Positions 1-8,250 are shown, numbered from the stretch's first letter. The stretch is DNA of 64,000 nt from Pseudomonas sp. 31-12 (GCF_003151075.1 NZ_CP029482.1:3038001-3102000), one strand, 5' to 3'. The notes: generated by a model from the letters alone, not told the origin. Program-made: numbers and translations.

Positions 1-666
1 CAAGCTTTCGAACTGATCGGCGAAGCCTGCGATGAATTGCGTGACCCGTCATCGCTGGCGGTATTGCGCCTGGCGGTCACCGCCGAGCTCGCGCAAAAGT
101 GGCTGATGAGTCGCCTCACGGACTTCTACGCGCGCTACCCGCACATCACGCTGCACCTTTACGAACAACCGATCGACGCCACGGCGCCGGGGGAAGACAT
201 CGACCTGGCGATCACCTACGGCACGGGCCCGGTCGACAGCAGCGCGTACTTCGTCCGGCCTTTACCGGCGCTGCAATTCTTCCCGGTGTGCAGCCCCGGC
301 CTGTTCAACCAGGGCACGTTGAAAACCCCAAAGGACCTGGCGCGCCACTGCTTGCTCCACGACGATCAGGACGGCAAGACCTGGACCGCATGGCTCACCA
401 GCCATGCCGGTGATCAGCGGCCCCAGCGGCAACTGTATTTCGCCCATGCCGGCCTGGCACTGGAAGCGGCGGTGCAAGGGCAGGGCGTGGCCATGGGCGA
501 CAATCTGACGGCTCAGGAAGACCTGCTCAGCGGTCGGCTGGTCCGGCCCTTCACCGCCAGCATGACCGCGCTCGGACAATACGCGCTGGTGTGTGAGCGG
601 GTGCGCCTGGAGCGTCCGGCCGTGGCGCAGATGCTGGAATGGTTCAACGATCAGCTGATCGATTGA
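1..666 (+). CDS. LysR-type transcriptional regulator, 3' part only
   Basis: The reading frame is open from the first base, so the N-terminal helix-turn-helix lies outside the window; the first in-window TTG (37) is not a credible start. What remains is the co-inducer-binding domain of a LysR regulator of the GcvA-like group, recognisable from the 'LRLAVTAELAQKWLMSRL' opening strand and the 'DIDLAITYGTG' segment. The effector is unknown. It is read in the same direction as the agmatine deiminase and polyamine-binding genes that start 100 bases downstream, and a role in controlling them is a reasonable but untested guess. Confidence 0.85.
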   Translation, partial: QAFELIGEACDELRDPSSLAVLRLAVTAELAQKWLMSRLTDFYARYPHITLHLYEQPIDATAPGEDIDLAITYGTGPVDSSAYFVRPLPALQFFPVCSPGLFNQGTLKTPKDLARHCLLHDDQDGKTWTAWLTSHAGDQRPQRQLYFAHAGLALEAAVQGQGVAMGDNLTAQEDLLSGRLVRPFTASMTALGQYALVCERVRLERPAVAQMLEWFNDQLID

Positions 667-766
667 TGAGTTGAATTCAAGTATTCCGAAATAATCATCG
701 TTGGCGAGGAGGGCGCCGACGACCTTAGCCTGTGGTCATTCCAATTCCCGCTGATGAGGTCTGACC

Positions 767-1891
767 ATGGCACGTTTGCTCGATTCCACCCCGAAACTCG
801 ACGGCTTCCGCCTGCCTGGCGAATTCGAAACCAAGGCTGGTTGCTGGCTCGGCTGGCCGGAGCGCACCGACGTCTGGCGCAACGGCGCCAAGCCTGCTCA
901 GAAAGTCTGGGTGCAAATCGTCACCGCCATTGCCCAGAGCGAACCGGTGACGGTGTGTGCTTCCGCCGCACAATTCGCCACCGCTCGCCGCCAGTTGCCG
1001 CCTCAGGTTCGCGTGGTGGAAATGACCTGCAATGACACCTGGTTCCGCGACAGTGGCCCGTGTTTTGTGGTCAACGACGACAGCGGTGAAGTGCGTGGCG
1101 TCGACTTCGAGTTCAACGCCTATGGCGGTCTCGACGGTGGCTTGTACTACCCGTGGGACAAGGACGATCAGATCGCCAGCAAAATCCTCGAAATCGAACG
1201 CTTCGACCGTTACCGCGCACCGTTGATTGCCGAATTGGGCGGGATCCAGAGTGACGGCCAGGGCAGCATTCTCACCACCGAACAGTGCCTGCTCAACCGC
1301 AATCGCAACCAGCATCTGGGCAAGGAAGAAGTCACCCGCCGCCTGACCGATTACCTCGGCGCCGAGCAAATCATCTGGCTGCCACGAGGTTGCAAGTTCG
1401 ACGAAACCGACGGCCACGTCGACGACCTCGCGTGCTTCGTGCGTCCCGGTGAAGTGGTGCTGCAATGGACCGATAATTGCGATGACCCGCAGTGGGAAAT
1501 CTACCAAGAGGCCTACGACATTCTGCGCAGCACCCGCGACAGCCGTGGCCGCGAGTTGACCGTGCACAAATTGCCGCAACCGGATGTGCTGGAATGGACC
1601 GCTGAAGAGGCCGAAGGCCTGGACCAGCAGGACAGCACCCATACCCGTCAGGCCGGGACCCAGATCTGTGCGTCGTACATCAATTACTACGCCGGCAACA
1701 CTTCAATCGTGGTGCCGCTGTTTGGTGATCGCCACGATCAGGCGGCGCAAGCGACGCTGGCTGAGTTGTTCCCGAAACACAAAATTGTCGGCATCGAAAA
1801 CTCTCGGGAAATCCTCCTCGGCGGTGGCAATGTCGCGTGCATCACCATGCCGCAGTACGCGGCGCCTGCCCGCAACAAACAGGGAGCGTAA
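767..1891 (+). CDS. Agmatine deiminase family protein (divergent AguA paralogue)
   Basis: 374 aa, the usual length for peptidyl-arginine-deiminase-fold agmatine deiminases, which hydrolyse agmatine to N-carbamoylputrescine and ammonia in the cytoplasm. Visible family marks are 'NDTWFRDSGP' (residues 89-98), 'ETDGHVDD' with the catalytic His217, and 'LLGGGNVAC' with the nucleophile Cys358 near the C-terminus. It departs from canonical AguA in one conserved block: the expected EGGSIHVDGEGT-type segment reads 'ELGGIQSDGQGS' (156-167), and the residue before the nucleophile is Ala where the canonical enzyme has His. It is probably a second paralogue with shifted substrate preference. Two bases separate its stop from the downstream polyamine-binding protein gene, so the two are likely co-transcribed. 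Confidence 0.85.
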   Translation: MARLLDSTPKLDGFRLPGEFETKAGCWLGWPERTDVWRNGAKPAQKVWVQIVTAIAQSEPVTVCASAAQFATARRQLPPQVRVVEMTCNDTWFRDSGPCFVVNDDSGEVRGVDFEFNAYGGLDGGLYYPWDKDDQIASKILEIERFDRYRAPLIAELGGIQSDGQGSILTTEQCLLNRNRNQHLGKEEVTRRLTDYLGAEQIIWLPRGCKFDETDGHVDDLACFVRPGEVVLQWTDNCDDPQWEIYQEAYDILRSTRDSRGRELTVHKLPQPDVLEWTAEEAEGLDQQDSTHTRQAGTQICASYINYYAGNTSIVVPLFGDRHDQAAQATLAELFPKHKIVGIENSREILLGGGNVACITMPQYAAPARNKQGA

Positions 1892-1893
1892 TC

Positions 1894-2991
1894 ATGGGCC
1901 TGCACAAACTGACTCAAGCGTTACTGCTGGTGCTTGCACCCTGGTGTGTGCAGGCCGCCGACACCGCGAAACCGGTGGTGAACCTGTACATCTGGGGCGA
2001 GTACCTGGCCCCGGATACCCTGACCCATTTCGAGAAGAAAACCGGCATCCATGTGGTGGTCGATCACTTCGACTCCCTGGAAACGGCGGAGACCAAACTG
2101 CTGACCGGTCACAGTGGTTATGACCTGGTGCTGACGGCGGGGCAACACCTGTCCCGGGCGATCCAGAGCGGCGCGATTCAAACATTGAACCTGCAACAAT
2201 TGCCGCACTTTGCCGGCGTCGGGGAAGAGTTCCGCCAACACATGGCGGCGTTCGATCCGGGCAATCGTTACGCCGGGATCTACGCTTGGGGCACCACCGG
2301 GGTCGGCTATCAGGAAGAGGCGATCAAACAGCGCTTGCCAGACGCGCCACGGGACAGTTGGGCGATGCTGTTCGACCCGGCGGTGGTATCGAAATTTGCC
2401 GATTGCGGGGTCAGTCTGCTCAACGATCCCAACGAGGTATTTGCCGCGGTCATGAAGTACATGGGGCTGGACATCAACCGCCAGAACCTTGATGACCTGA
2501 AGTTGGCCGAGCAACAACTGGCGAAGATCCGGCCGTACATCCGCTACTTCGACAATGACCTGAACATCAGCGACCTGGCCAATGGCAACACCTGCGTGGC
2601 GATGTCGTGGAACGGCAACGTCGCCATCGCCGCCGGTCAGGCCGAGGCGGCGAACAAACCGTTCAAGCTCAGTTACCGGATACCGAAGGAGGGCACGTTG
2701 ATCTGGTTTGACGCCATGGTCATTCCCAAGGATGCACCGCACCCCGAGGCCGGGCTGGCGTTGATGGATTACCTGATGACCCCCGAGGTGATTGCGCCGA
2801 TCACCGACACCATTCACTACGCCAATGCGATCACGGCGGCGGACGGGTTGATCGATCCGGCGATCCGCAATGATCCGGGGACGTACCCGTCGGCGCAGGT
2901 GCGGGCTTCGTTGTATAGCAAGAATGACAATGGCAAGGCGTTCAACCGCGCGCTGATTCGGGCGTTTACTCGGTTGAAATCCGGGTTGTGA
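1894..2991 (+). CDS. Polyamine ABC transporter periplasmic binding protein (PotF/SpuD-like)
   Basis: 365 aa. The ATG at 1894 is preceded by AGGGAG (1881-1886) and begins a clear signal peptide (hydrophobic run ending 'WCVQAADT'). An upstream in-frame extension into the agmatine deiminase gene is rejected. The mature protein opens with 'VVNLYIWGEYLAPDTL', the typical first strand of PotD/PotF-family spermidine/putrescine receptors, and carries 'GYDLVLTAGQHL' and 'VAMSWNGN' motifs. No permease or ATPase genes follow, so it must work with a transporter encoded elsewhere or act as an orphan receptor. The coupling to an agmatine deiminase paralogue suggests uptake or sensing of agmatine, putrescine or a related amine. 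Confidence 0.85.
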   Translation: MGLHKLTQALLLVLAPWCVQAADTAKPVVNLYIWGEYLAPDTLTHFEKKTGIHVVVDHFDSLETAETKLLTGHSGYDLVLTAGQHLSRAIQSGAIQTLNLQQLPHFAGVGEEFRQHMAAFDPGNRYAGIYAWGTTGVGYQEEAIKQRLPDAPRDSWAMLFDPAVVSKFADCGVSLLNDPNEVFAAVMKYMGLDINRQNLDDLKLAEQQLAKIRPYIRYFDNDLNISDLANGNTCVAMSWNGNVAIAAGQAEAANKPFKLSYRIPKEGTLIWFDAMVIPKDAPHPEAGLALMDYLMTPEVIAPITDTIHYANAITAADGLIDPAIRNDPGTYPSAQVRASLYSKNDNGKAFNRALIRAFTRLKSGL

Positions 2992-3026
2992 TTGGCTTTG
3001 AGTGATGGGGTGAGTGTGAAATCGCC

Positions 3027-3101
3027 ATCGCGAGCAGGCTCGCTCCCACAGGGGTTTTGTGAACACTCGAGCTCCAGTGTGGGAGCCAGCCTGTTGGCGA
3101 T
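3027..3101. repeat. Inverted pair of REP-type palindromes
   Basis: Two copies of the Pseudomonas intergenic motif, 'CGCGAGCAGGCTCGCTCCCA' near 3028-3047 and its inverted relative 'TGTGGGAGCCAGCCTG' from 3078, face each other between the polyamine-binding gene and the convergent glycosylase gene. Such REP pairs form stable hairpins and usually lie between convergent genes. The same class recurs at 57350-57440, and a single remnant lies near 43891. Confidence 0.75.
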
Positions 3102-3116
3102 GAACGATGACGCGGT

Positions 3117-3734
3117 CTACTTGCCGGTCATCCGCCACAAATACCAGGAAGCCACCGTCCGATACGGGCTCCACGCCAAGCCGATCTCAACCATCTGTTT
3201 GCGCGTCGGCTGCACTTCCAGCCCCTTCAGCCGCCGATACCCCTCACGCACCCCGAAGTCATCCGCCGGCAAAATATCCGGGCGCTCCAGGCTGTAAATC
3301 AGCAGCATTTCGACCGTCCAGCGCCCAACCCCGCGCAAGGTGATCAACCGCTCAATCAGCGCCTCATCGTCCATCGCCAAAGCCGTTGCGTAATCTGGCA
3401 CCACACCGTCCAAAGACGCCTGCGCAATCCCCTGAATGGTCGCAATCTTGCCCCCGGAAAACCCGCAACTGCGCAACTGATCAAACCCTGTCGCCAGAAT
3501 CTGTTCCGGCCTTGGAAACGCCGTCGACGGATACAACGCCAGCAGCCGACCGACGATCGCATCCCCCGCCTTGGCGTGCAGTTGCTGATAGGCAATCGCC
3601 CGCACCAGCGACTCATACGGATCGCGAGCCGCGTGGGGTTGGTGCAGGCACGGTCCGATAGCGGCGATGTGGCGCCGCCAGTCTTCATCGATCGATGACA
3701 GAAACTTAGTCGCAGGCAGATAGGGATCGGGCAT
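3117..3734 (-). CDS. DNA-3-methyladenine glycosylase II family protein (HhH-GPD)
   Basis: 205 aa from the ATG at 3734; an upstream TTG (3743) overlaps the stop of the preceding gene and is less likely. It is a base-excision-repair glycosylase of the helix-hairpin-helix GPD superfamily. The hairpin segment 'LITLRGVGRWTVEMLL' is followed by the catalytic-aspartate segment 'PADDFGVREGY', and the N-terminal 'AIAYQQLHAKAG' matches AlkA-like enzymes. It lacks the extra N-terminal domain of E. coli AlkA, so it belongs to the shorter AlkA-like group. It removes alkylated purines, which fits its position near ada. Five bases separate it from the upstream PEP-mutase-family gene, suggesting co-transcription. 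Confidence 0.85.
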   Translation of the reverse strand: MPDPYLPATKFLSSIDEDWRRHIAAIGPCLHQPHAARDPYESLVRAIAYQQLHAKAGDAIVGRLLALYPSTAFPRPEQILATGFDQLRSCGFSGGKIATIQGIAQASLDGVVPDYATALAMDDEALIERLITLRGVGRWTVEMLLIYSLERPDILPADDFGVREGYRRLKGLEVQPTRKQMVEIGLAWSPYRTVASWYLWRMTGK

Positions 3735-3739
3735 GGTGA

Positions 3740-4543
3740 TCAAGTATTCCCGGCCGTTTTGAGCAGGGCGTTGATTTCCCCGTACGTGAAGGCCTTAAGG
3801 TCACTGCTATCCAGTTTGCCCGTCTCCAGAAACCCTTTGGCCAAGGACGCCATGGCGCCATACAGAAACTCGGCGATGCCCGAACCGGCACTCAGGCGCC
3901 GCACGCCGAGGGCTTGCAGCGCTTCAGGCGACGGCAAACCCGGCAGCCCGAGTACGTTGACCGGCAGTGTCGTGCCCTGGCACAGCGCCTTGATTTCGTA
4001 CTCCGCCGTGACGCCCGCCGCAAACAGCCCGTCAGCACCCGACGCCTGATACAACGCGGCGCGCTTGAGCGTTTCGGCGACGCGATCTTCGGCAGGCACC
4101 AAACCCCTGAGGTACACGTCGGTGCGGGCATTGATGAACAGCTTCACCTTGCGCCGATTGGCAACCTCGCGGGCGACTTCGATCTTGCGTGCCAGCAACT
4201 CCGGCGCAGAGGCACCGTCCTCGATATTGATCCCGACCGCACCGGCCGCGATCACTGCGTCGACGACTTCGGCCACCCGCGCCAGGTCATCGGAATAACC
4301 GGCCTCGATGTCGATAGACAACGGCACCGAAATCACCCGGGCGATGGATTCAACGGTAGATATCAGGCGTTCAAGCGGCAGGGCATTGCCGTCCGCATAC
4401 CCATGCGCCCAGGCCACCGCCGCGCTGCTGGTGGCCACGGCTTTGCAGCCCAGTTGCTCGACGATGCGCGCCCCGGTGGCATCGGCAACGTTGGTGAGGA
4501 TCAGCAGGCCGTCGTGGTGCAGTTGATGAAATTGCGTGTCCAT
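3740..4543 (-). CDS. Isocitrate lyase / PEP mutase superfamily protein
   Basis: 267 aa, a single TIM-barrel protein of the ICL/PEPM superfamily. Visible marks are 'LSIDIEAGYSDDLARVAEVV' for the metal-binding loop and 'GAVGINIEDGA' following it. The segment 'LFINARTDVYL' supplies further active-site residues. The loop that carries Cys in isocitrate lyases (KKCGH) is absent, so it is not a standard isocitrate or methylisocitrate lyase; members of this branch are usually annotated as oxaloacetate decarboxylase or phosphonomutase-like, and the true substrate cannot be read from sequence. ATG at 4543. It lies between ada upstream and the glycosylase downstream on the same strand. Confidence 0.8.
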   Translation of the reverse strand: MDTQFHQLHHDGLLILTNVADATGARIVEQLGCKAVATSSAAVAWAHGYADGNALPLERLISTVESIARVISVPLSIDIEAGYSDDLARVAEVVDAVIAAGAVGINIEDGASAPELLARKIEVAREVANRRKVKLFINARTDVYLRGLVPAEDRVAETLKRAALYQASGADGLFAAGVTAEYEIKALCQGTTLPVNVLGLPGLPSPEALQALGVRRLSAGSGIAEFLYGAMASLAKGFLETGKLDSSDLKAFTYGEINALLKTAGNT

Positions 4544-4584
4544 CGATTGTCCTTCCTTATGACTTTTTGCAGAAAACCAGGGGA

Positions 4585-5667
4585 TCAGAAAGCGAGTTGT
4601 TCGGTCACCTGCACGGCGGCTTTTTCCAGCCTGAGCAAAAACGCCTTGCGCGGTTGTCCTCCACCATAGCCCGTCAACGAGCCGTCTGCACCGATCACCC
4701 GGTGGCAGGGCAACACAATCGAAAGCCGGTTGTGCCCGTTGGCCAGGCCCACGGCGCGACTGGCGCCGGGTTTGCCCAACGTCGCGGCAATGGCGCCGTA
4801 AGTGCTGGTTTTTCCGTACGGAATCTTCGCCAGTTCGGCCCAGACCTGCCGCGCGAATTCGCTGCCGGGCAAGTGCAGCGGCACGGTGAACTCGGTGAGT
4901 TTGCCGGCGAAATACTGCGCAAGTTCCGCTTCAATCTGCTGCAAATGGGCGTTGTGCCCCGGCGCCACGGCATAGCCATAACGGTTCTGCAGTTCTTCGA
5001 CTTCCCGGGTCAGCGCCGGTCGATCGAGGAACTCCAGCAGCACCAGCCCACGGCGTTCGGCCATGGCGATCATCGGCCCCAGCGGCGTGGTCAGGCGCGT
5101 GAACAGCAGCGGCTCACTGTTGGCCGCACGGCCCGGCGTGATGTGGAAGGATTTTTGAAACGCATCGCGAAAACCGCTCAGGGATTCGTAGCCCGAGTCG
5201 AACGCCGCGTTGTCGATGGAATCGCCCTGTTTGATACCGCCCAACGCCATGCCCAGGCGCCGGGTGCGCAGCCAGGCGTGGAAGGTCATGCCGAAATGCT
5301 GCTTGAACCAGCGGCGCAGTTTCAGCGGTTCAATGCCCTCGGCGACGAGTTGGGCATCGGTCCAGCGCATCTCGGGATCGGCGTCCACCGACTTGAGCAG
5401 CGCCTGCACCCAGTCCGGCGCAATGGCGGCAGCGTCCAGCGGCTTGCAGCGCAGACACGCGCGATAACCCGCCGACATGCACTCATCGGCATGGGCGAAG
5501 AACTCGACGTTCTCCGGCTTGGGTTTACGCGCCGTGCAACTGGGGCGGCAGAAGATCCCGGTGGTCTTCACGGCAGTAAAGAACACCCCCTCGTAGGCGG
5601 TGTCTCGTTCGAGCATGGCGCGAACCATCTCGGCGTGGGGCGGCAGCACAGCGTTTTGTAGGTTCAT
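4585..5667 (-). CDS. ada: Bifunctional Ada: DNA methyl-phosphotriester/O6-methylguanine methyltransferase and activator
   Basis: 360 aa from the ATG at 5667; a longer frame to 5823 has no family support. Domain order is Ada zinc-binding domain with four cysteines (C40, C44, C71, C74), AraC-type helix-turn-helix ('EGIEPLKLRRWFKQHFGMTF'), then the O6-alkylguanine methyltransferase domain with 'VLPCHRVIG', the acceptor being Cys321, the same number as in E. coli Ada. C40 is the expected phosphotriester acceptor that switches the protein into a transcriptional activator. It demethylates DNA and induces the adaptive response, and the glycosylase two genes downstream is a natural co-regulated partner. 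Its start lies 64 bases from the end of arsH. Confidence 0.95.
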   Translation of the reverse strand: MNLQNAVLPPHAEMVRAMLERDTAYEGVFFTAVKTTGIFCRPSCTARKPKPENVEFFAHADECMSAGYRACLRCKPLDAAAIAPDWVQALLKSVDADPEMRWTDAQLVAEGIEPLKLRRWFKQHFGMTFHAWLRTRRLGMALGGIKQGDSIDNAAFDSGYESLSGFRDAFQKSFHITPGRAANSEPLLFTRLTTPLGPMIAMAERRGLVLLEFLDRPALTREVEELQNRYGYAVAPGHNAHLQQIEAELAQYFAGKLTEFTVPLHLPGSEFARQVWAELAKIPYGKTSTYGAIAATLGKPGASRAVGLANGHNRLSIVLPCHRVIGADGSLTGYGGGQPRKAFLLRLEKAAVQVTEQLAF

Positions 5668-5731
5668 GAGCTGAGCATAAGACGCGATGAGCCACGCCTC
5701 CACCGGAAAATCGACAGAGAATTCCGCGGCC

Positions 5732-6421
5732 TCAGATCGAGCGTTGATTGACTCGCTTCGACAGCTCCTCAGCGCTCTCTTTGCGTTCCGAATAACGGTC
5801 CACCAAAAACTCCTCGCGGCCACGCACCAGCACGGTGAACTTCATCAGTTCTTCCATCACATCCACCACGCGGTCGTAGTACGCCGAAGGCTTCATCCGG
5901 CCAGCCTCGTCGAATTCCATGAAAGCCTTGGGCACCGACGATTGATTAGGGATGGTCAACATCCGCATCCAGCGGCCCAGCACGCGCAGTTGATTGACCG
6001 TGTTGAACGACTGGGAACCGCCACAGACCTGCATCACCGCCAGGGTTTTGCCTTGGGTCGGACGAACCGCGCCCATCGTCAGCGGGATCCAGTCGATTTG
6101 CGCCTTGAACACCGCCGACATCGAACCGTGGCGTTCCGGCGAACACCAGACCTGGCCTTCGGACCAGAGCACCAGATCGCGCAGTTGCTGAACTTTGGGA
6201 TGGTCGCTGGGCGCATCGTCAGGAAGGGGAAGACCGGAAGGATCGAAAATCACCGTTTCGGCCCCCAGCAGACGCAGAATTCGCGCGGCTTCCTCAGTCA
6301 ACAAGCGACTGAACGAGCGCTCGCGCGTGGAACCGTAGAGCAGCAGGATGCGCGGTTTGTGGGTGCTTTCGGTTGAAAGCGTCAGCAGGTCAAGATCGAG
6401 ATTGGGCAGGTCGTCGTTCAT
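5732..6421 (-). CDS. arsH: Arsenical resistance protein ArsH, NADPH:FMN oxidoreductase
   Basis: 229 aa from the ATG at 6421, which overlaps the arsC stop by ATGA; the longer frame running back into arsC is a shadow. ArsH is a flavodoxin-fold FMN enzyme that oxidises trivalent organoarsenicals. Recognised by '[16 protein letters not shown]' (phosphate-binding loop), '[18 protein letters not shown]' and '[12 protein letters not shown]'. It ends the arsC-arsH pair, and translational coupling through the ATGA overlap is expected. Normal Pseudomonas ars operons also carry arsR and arsB (or acr3) upstream, and these are absent here. Confidence 0.93.
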   Translation of the reverse strand: MNDDLPNLDLDLLTLSTESTHKPRILLLYGSTRERSFSRLLTEEAARILRLLGAETVIFDPSGLPLPDDAPSDHPKVQQLRDLVLWSEGQVWCSPERHGSMSAVFKAQIDWIPLTMGAVRPTQGKTLAVMQVCGGSQSFNTVNQLRVLGRWMRMLTIPNQSSVPKAFMEFDEAGRMKPSAYYDRVVDVMEELMKFTVLVRGREEFLVDRYSERKESAEELSKRVNQRSI

Positions 6422-6912
6422 CACAGGGCTCCGATGCGGTCCAGTTCGGTTTTCAGTTCGGCGTCCGAAAGGTTTTTCAGGTCCAGCGCGAAGAAGGCTG
6501 CAAACCGTTGCTTGATCGTCTCGACGGTGCTGTCGAACGCAGCCTGAATCTCCTGCTCGTTGCCATGCACCTCCGACGGATCGGCCAGTCCCCAGTGGCT
6601 TTTGATCGCTGGACCGAAATACACCGGGCACGCTTCCCCGGCGGCTTTGTCGCACACGGTGATGACGATATCGGGCGGAGAGTCGGCGAACACCGAAGAG
6701 TCTTTGCTGTAGAGGCCTTCGGTCGAGACGCCGAGGTTGTGCAGTGTTTGCACGGCTTGGGGATTGAGCCGGCCACTGGGGAAACTGCCAGAACTCACTG
6801 CCTCAAAACCTTCGGGCGCCAAATGATTGAACAGCGCTTCGCTCAACACGCTGCGGCAGCTGTTGGCGGTGCACATGAAAAGAACTTTGGTGGGAGAGGG
6901 GAGTGGGCTCAT
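6421..6912 (-). CDS. arsC: Arsenate reductase ArsC, LMW-phosphatase (thioredoxin-linked) type
   Basis: 163 aa. It reduces arsenate to arsenite using a cysteine relay. The phosphatase loop 'CTANSCRS' (C14 to R20, CX5R) lies at the N-terminus, and a second cysteine pair, C87 and C95 ('[12 protein letters not shown]'), matches the redox relay of the thioredoxin-coupled class. The C-terminal tail after about residue 140 is extended and helical. It is the first gene of an arsC-arsH pair and is preceded by a dyad operator-like site (6937-6952), but no arsR or arsenite efflux gene stands upstream, so arsenite made here would need an exporter encoded elsewhere. Confidence 0.93.
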   Translation of the reverse strand: MSPLPSPTKVLFMCTANSCRSVLSEALFNHLAPEGFEAVSSGSFPSGRLNPQAVQTLHNLGVSTEGLYSKDSSVFADSPPDIVITVCDKAAGEACPVYFGPAIKSHWGLADPSEVHGNEQEIQAAFDSTVETIKQRFAAFFALDLKNLSDAELKTELDRIGAL

Positions 6913-6936
6913 CGCTGAAGGCTCGCATATATGGAT

Positions 6937-6952
6937 ATCCGAATATACGGAT
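6937..6952 (-). promoter_or_regulatory. Putative ArsR-type operator upstream of arsC
   Basis: A perfect inverted repeat of ATCCG and CGGAT arms separated by AATATA lies 25-40 bases before the arsC start, in an AT-rich patch otherwise unusual here, with a further ATATGGATAT partial arm beside it. The spacing and AT-rich core resemble ArsR/SmtB-family operators. The site is seen directly; the assignment to ArsR is inference, because no arsR gene is in the window. Confidence 0.5.
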
Positions 6953-6994
6953 GCTTACCCGGGTTGCCAACTCCCTTTTACGAGCCGTTACCTG

Positions 6995-7129
6995 CGGCGT
7001 AGGCGCTGATGGCGATCCATTCCAGCATCAGGAACAACGCGCCGAGCAGTGCAAATTGCGGTGTCATCGAGCGGGTCGGGTCGACGGACTGGGGCAGGAA
7101 TGCGGTGAAAATCAGGATCGCCTTGGGGA
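6995..7129 (-). pseudogene. Internal fragment of a LysE-family exporter gene
   Basis: About 45 codons ('PKAILIFTAFLPQ' through 'LEWIAISAYA') match almost codon for codon the middle of the intact LysE-family gene at 25284-25904, including the flanking bases around 'LLGALFLMLEW'. There is no start, no N-terminal half and no C-terminal third. It lies exactly where the upstream part of the ars operon would be expected. It is a dead gene fragment, most likely left by a recombination or deletion event. Confidence 0.8.
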
Positions 7130-7430
7130 TGCAGGGGCCTAGTTTGATGCCTCCATGCCCGGAGGGGCTGTTTTCGGCCAAAAGCAGGCATTAGACGCGT
7201 GTACGAACCCAGCGGCTATTCACTGCTCTAAATCCCGCTGTCTGCCGAAGACGTTCACGGCGCCGACGCCCTATTGCATCGGTCTCGCTGATCCCGTCTC
7301 GCACCACCCCGAAAGCATGTGAGGTCAGGGTGCGGGGGCTGCCGGTTGTTGATTCCGTACGTCGCACTATCCGGCCATCGACGTCAAGGCCTCCCCAAGG
7401 GCGGCCCTGGCTACAGGTAAACTCGAGGCG
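7130..7430. other. Gene-poor stretch between the LysE relic and the acidic-protein genes
   Basis: No reading frame here has codon usage or family features that can be supported. A long minus-strand frame (to 7628) runs through a terminator and over the next real gene, so it is not called. Nothing recognisable was found. Confidence 0.5.
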
Positions 7431-7431
7431 T

Positions 7432-7457
7432 AAAAAAGCCCGCGTTGAGCGGGCATC
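7432..7457 (-). terminator. Rho-independent terminator of the 102-aa acidic protein gene
   Basis: On the minus strand GCCCGC-(TCAAC)-GCGGGC is followed by a run of six T. It lies 20 bases past the stop of the gene at 7477-7785. Confidence 0.85.
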
Positions 7458-7476
7458 GGAAATCATCCGAACTAAT

Positions 7477-7785
7477 TCAGGCACCTGATTCAGGGTCACT
7501 CGCAGGCATACCGCGAGCTTCCTTATCGTTTTCGTCCTGATCGTCCATCTGTGGGTCGGCGTCAGGGTTATCGACTCGACCGCTCTGTCCAGCTTCTGGA
7601 TGCTCACACGACACCGAGTTATTTGCATCCACGTCAGTCATGTCTTCGTCGACAGGAGCCTCGTCGTCTGGAGGCAGCGGAACTTCGGGCTCGTCCCTCT
7701 TGGGGTCATGGCCGGTTTCGTTGTCCGTCGTGCGCGTTTCGGGCTGCTGTGATTTGTTGCCAGGTGCGTTCTCGTCAATGTCCAT
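7477..7785 (-). CDS. Small highly acidic, probably disordered protein
   Basis: 102 aa with a strong GGAGG five bases before the ATG at 7785 and its own terminator, so it is a real gene despite low complexity. Asp, Glu, Pro, Asn and Gln dominate ('DEDMTDVDANNSV', 'DADPQMDDQDENDKEARG') and there is no hydrophobic core, signal peptide or membrane segment. I do not recognise a function. A second protein of the same character lies just upstream on the same strand (7911-8129), each with a separate terminator, so the two are independent transcription units of similar type. Possible roles such as stress protection or ion binding are speculation. Confidence 0.65.
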   Translation of the reverse strand: MDIDENAPGNKSQQPETRTTDNETGHDPKRDEPEVPLPPDDEAPVDEDMTDVDANNSVSCEHPEAGQSGRVDNPDADPQMDDQDENDKEARGMPASDPESGA

Positions 7786-7879
7786 GCTGAACCTCCGTAC
7801 TCATGCGCGGGATGTCCGTGCTTGAACATGAGAAACGGCAAAGCGTTACAAGTGCAGCGCAGTGGACGAACGGAGAAGA

Positions 7880-7906
7880 AAAACCCGGCTCACTGGCCGG
7901 GCTTTC
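7880..7906 (-). terminator. Rho-independent terminator of the 72-aa acidic protein gene
   Basis: Minus strand GCCCGGCCAGTGAGCCGGGT hairpin (CCCGGC with GCCGGG arms) followed by TTTTTC, directly after the stop at 7911. Confidence 0.85.
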
Positions 7907-7910
7907 TCTC

Positions 7911-8129
7911 CTATCTCCTATCGTCTGAAAGCGGTGTCTGTTCATCCGCCTCTGGGGTAGTCCTCTCACCAGGATCTTTCCAGTCTTCTGGACGATCATC
8001 GCTTGGATTTTTCAACGGATCGTATTTGTTCGGATCGTCTGGATCTAGCGTCGGCTCATCTGAACCTGGCTCAGGCTTGGATGGAACAGAACCTTGTGTT
8101 TGGTTTTGAAAACTCGAATCGGTAGACAT
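7911..8129 (-). CDS. Small acidic Pro/Asp-rich protein
   Basis: 72 aa from the ATG at 8129, which has GAGGTGGG just upstream; the longer frame to 8354 crosses a terminator hairpin and is rejected. The protein is rich in Pro, Asp, Ser and Glu ('TLDPDDPNKYDPLKNPSDD'), predicted to be unfolded, without signal or membrane segment. It resembles the neighbour at 7477-7785 in composition but is not an obvious sequence duplicate. Its own terminator follows. Function unknown. Confidence 0.65.
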   Translation of the reverse strand: MSTDSSFQNQTQGSVPSKPEPGSDEPTLDPDDPNKYDPLKNPSDDRPEDWKDPGERTTPEADEQTPLSDDRR

Positions 8130-8226
8130 ACCCACCTCACCAATAAGGTCCAGCTTTTCTGGGCCGTAATAGTTTGAATTTGGCAGGTGAAAAGTGTGCG
8201 ACTGAGCAGATGAGCGGGCAGTAAAA

Positions 8227-8250
8227 AGCCCAGCGGGCGGCTGGGCTTTT
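8227..8250. terminator. Bidirectional terminator-like hairpin
   Basis: AGCCCAGC-(GGGCG)-GCTGGGCT with TTTT on the plus side and TTTTT on the minus side. No gene ending here could be identified on either strand, so it may serve a lost gene or insulate the acidic-protein gene. Confidence 0.6.

Noticed and set aside
1921..3174. 417-codon minus-strand ORF over the binding-protein gene
   Set aside because: Arises from GC-rich third positions; the plus-strand gene has a signal peptide, ribosome site and family motifs.
6937..6952. Recombinase core site near arsC
   Set aside because: A short dyad with an AT-rich core 25 bases before a gene start is better read as an operator.
7191..7628. 145-codon minus-strand ORF
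   Set aside because: Runs through a rho-independent terminator and overlaps the acidic-protein gene; no recognisable features.
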